IMG/VR virus record: IMGVR_UViG_3300008117_000091
Span: 1 to 42,631 of that record
DNA length: 42,631 nt
Direction: 5' to 3' (one strand)
Origin: a virus
Below the pieces are notes generated by a model. That model saw only the letters and a list, made by a program, of their open reading frames with translations. It was not told the origin of the DNA and made no database searches. The position numbers and the translations under genes were made by a program. Each line of letters starts with the position of its first letter. Position 1 is the stretch's first letter. Below, piece after piece: positions 40,910 to 42,631 of the stretch.

Positions 40910-42631
40910 ATGCAACTAATTAATCAACATGAAATCTATGAAACCTGGGCTCCAGTACTTGAGAGCAAAACAGGTATTCAAGAGAAAGGCAAATTAGATT
41001 GGTTAACCAAATATTGCCATTATCACTCTCTAAACGAATCTGCTGGTGCGTACAACACTCTTGGCGTACTTGGCGGTATGGGTCAAATTGCTGCTCCTTC
41101 AAACGTAGGTCTTTCTGGCGGTCCTGCTGGCTTTTATGCTGGTGGTTCTTATGCTGGTACAGGTCTTGGTTCTGGTGACAAATTCCCTTCACTTCTTCCG
41201 CTTGCTATTCAGGTAGCTGCTAAGACAGTAGGTTTTGACATTGTTCCAGTTATCCCAATGAGCGGTCCTACAGGAGTACTTAGCTATCTTGACTATGTAT
41301 ATGCTGGTGGTAAGCTTTCTGGTACTGACACAGTATCTCCTTACACAGCTTCTTCCCCTGACCTTATTAAAGTTCCTTCCTCAACAGCTTCTCCAGTATC
41401 TGGTTTAACTGTAGGATCAACTTACCTTCTAGGTGCTGCAGGTCTTTCTTCAACAAAAGATCTTGATAGTGCTGGTGTTGGTGCTCTTGTAGCTGGTAAA
41501 TATGTTGGTAACTCTCGTATCGATGGTTTTCCAATTTTCCAAGTAATAGCTCAAACAACTGGTTTCTCAATTGCTCAAGCAATCGATGCAGATGCAGTTA
41601 TCTACTCTGGTTCATTCAATACAGGAACAAACGTTTACACAATCTCTGCAACAGTAGGCTATGCTAACGGTGCTGCAGTATTAGTTAAGACTCTAGAAGA
41701 TCACGTACAAGGTGCTTCTGGTGCTGGTCTTGACAACACAAACGCTTGGCAAGGTCCATACGTAGACGGTACAAAAGCCTACGATCCTATGTCAAGAGGT
41801 ACAGCTGAAAGTACTTATTTCAAGTCTCTTGGTTTAACTACTTTCACTAAGTTCGTAGAAGCTGGAACTTTCCAAGTTGCTGCTTCTGTGACAACTGAGC
41901 AAATCCAAGATCTTAACAAGCAATTCGGTATCGACGTAGTTTCTATGATCGAAAACGCACTTGTTAATGAGGTTTCTCAGGCGATCAACAAGCACATCCT
42001 TTCTAGAGCATTTGCTCTTGGATGGTCTAACCACGCTGAATTCAAGAACACAGAAGGTACTAACCTTAACTTGAACTTGAAATTCACTGGAGGTGGATCT
42101 AACTTAACCTTCATCGGTAAAGATAACGCTCAGCTTGTAATTGCTGGTGGTACTGCTATCGGTACAGGTGGTTATGAGAACCAGTCAACTGTACAAAGAA
42201 GACTATTCTCAAGAATCCTTGCTGCTGCTAACGTGGTTGCAAACAGAGGAAGAAGAGGCCCTGCTAACTTCATCGTTACTAACTCTCAAGTTGCCTCTGC
42301 TTTACAGGATATCTCTCAGTTCACTTTCGCTCCTTTCACAAACACTCTTACTCAGAACAACGGTACACTTTACCCAGTTGGTTCTATCGCTGGTATGACA
42401 GTTTATGTTGACCAGAACATGTCTTTCGGAGACACAAGAGTGCTAGTAGGTAGAAAAGGTGGAGACGACGAACCAGGTCTTAAGTTCATGCCTTACATGA
42501 TGGCTGAGTCAATTCAGACTATCTCTGAAGGTACTATGTCACCTAAGATTGCAGTTAAATCTAGATACGCTCTAGTTGAGGCTGGTCACCATCCTCAAAC
42601 AATGTACATCTGCTTCCACGTAGAAGTACCT
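40910..42631 (+). CDS. 23: Major capsid protein (gp23-like), 3' end beyond the window
   Basis: The frame is open from ATG 40910 to the last base (574 codons). It starts MQLINQHEIYETWAPVLE. The stretch LPLAIQVAAKTVGFDIVPV then IPMSGPTGVLSYLDYVYAG matches the T4 gp23 segment at the start of the HK97-like fold (RRAIPNLIAFDICGVQPMNSPTG). Later AINKHILSRAFALGW, RRLFSRILAAANVVANRGRR, FIVTNSQVASALQD and VKSRYALVEAG match the C-terminal half. HSLNESAGAY (L41-N-E43) is a likely cleavage site for the prohead protease, as T4 gp23 loses its first 65 residues. There is no late-type element directly upstream; an A/T-rich gap of 14 bases separates it from the protease-scaffold gene. Confidence 0.92.
   Translation, partial: MQLINQHEIYETWAPVLESKTGIQEKGKLDWLTKYCHYHSLNESAGAYNTLGVLGGMGQIAAPSNVGLSGGPAGFYAGGSYAGTGLGSGDKFPSLLPLAIQVAAKTVGFDIVPVIPMSGPTGVLSYLDYVYAGGKLSGTDTVSPYTASSPDLIKVPSSTASPVSGLTVGSTYLLGAAGLSSTKDLDSAGVGALVAGKYVGNSRIDGFPIFQVIAQTTGFSIAQAIDADAVIYSGSFNTGTNVYTISATVGYANGAAVLVKTLEDHVQGASGAGLDNTNAWQGPYVDGTKAYDPMSRGTAESTYFKSLGLTTFTKFVEAGTFQVAASVTTEQIQDLNKQFGIDVVSMIENALVNEVSQAINKHILSRAFALGWSNHAEFKNTEGTNLNLNLKFTGGGSNLTFIGKDNAQLVIAGGTAIGTGGYENQSTVQRRLFSRILAAANVVANRGRRGPANFIVTNSQVASALQDISQFTFAPFTNTLTQNNGTLYPVGSIAGMTVYVDQNMSFGDTRVLVGRKGGDDEPGLKFMPYMMAESIQTISEGTMSPKIAVKSRYALVEAGHHPQTMYICFHVEVP

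Noticed and set aside
1-42631. tRNA genes, CRISPR arrays, insertion sequences or attachment sites
   Set aside because: None were recognised. Gene spacing leaves little room, and the repeats found lie inside coding genes.

Overview
The window is part of the genome of a tailed phage with a contractile tail (T4-like myovirus). Its proteins can be matched, from sequence features, to the T4 tail sheath (gp18), tail tube (gp19), a baseplate hub protein (gp26-like), late sigma factor (gp55), head completion nuclease (gp4), portal (gp20), DNA ligase (gp30), clamp-loader ATPase (gp44), RNase H-type 5' nuclease, prohead protease (gp21) and major capsid protein (gp23). All genes lie on the + strand and are packed tightly, often with TAATG or ATGA stop/start overlaps. 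The DNA is AT-rich. Start codons follow A-rich leaders and Shine-Dalgarno sites are rare, and a few promoters carry a TAnnTTTG-type -7 element. These traits suggest a Bacteroidota host. That host call is inference.

Layout. 1-4645: end of an unknown gene, sheath, and two tandem tail-tube paralogs. 4786-7734: small membrane protein, baseplate hub protein with a possible +1 frameshift extension, and a Pro-rich protein. 7792-10855: dCMP deaminase, an ECF-like sigma factor, a PD-(D/E)XK nuclease and unknowns. 10941-16582: a membrane/coiled-coil protein, then a fibre block with collagen-like Gly-Ser-Thr repeats and a glycine-rich adhesin-like protein. 16718-19233: a large putative internal head protein with a 23-residue repeat tail and a dnaX-like -1 slippery site. 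19233-24007: gp55, gp4, an unknown, and two tandem portal paralogs. 24074-28347: ligase, clamp loader, nucleotide kinase, 5' nuclease. 28395-33062: a second collagen-like fibre ending in an S74 chaperone, a UVR-motif protein, a possible dead zincin and a DUF115-like protein. 33084-35412: repair genes (UVDE-like, Fpg/Nei-like) and a DEDD exonuclease. 35470-42631: nucleotidyltransferase, a large mosaic protein, a fused prohead protease-scaffold, and the major capsid protein, which runs off the window.

How it fits together. A short element, GATATATA(A/C), recurs 17-30 nt before many start codons of structural genes. It resembles a T4 late promoter (TATAAATA) and probably works with the gp55 homolog or the ECF-like sigma. 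The ligase and Fpg/Nei genes instead share a different upstream element, GGGG-N8-TAnnTTT. In the head module, the protease is fused to a scaffold made of fifteen 14-residue repeats, most of them carrying an L-x-E site of the kind cut by T4-type prohead proteases. The capsid protein and the 758-residue protein also carry L-x-E sites. This suggests a self-shredding scaffold and a proteolytically matured set of internal proteins.

The most unusual points are the protease-scaffold fusion, the 23-residue LAEAP repeat tail followed by a possible -1 frameshift, the RF2-like CTT TGA junction in the hub gene, the doubled portal and tube genes, and the UVDE-like protein without its usual metal ligands. 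No tRNA genes, insertion sequences or CRISPR arrays were seen, and no stretch over 300 bases lacks a gene.
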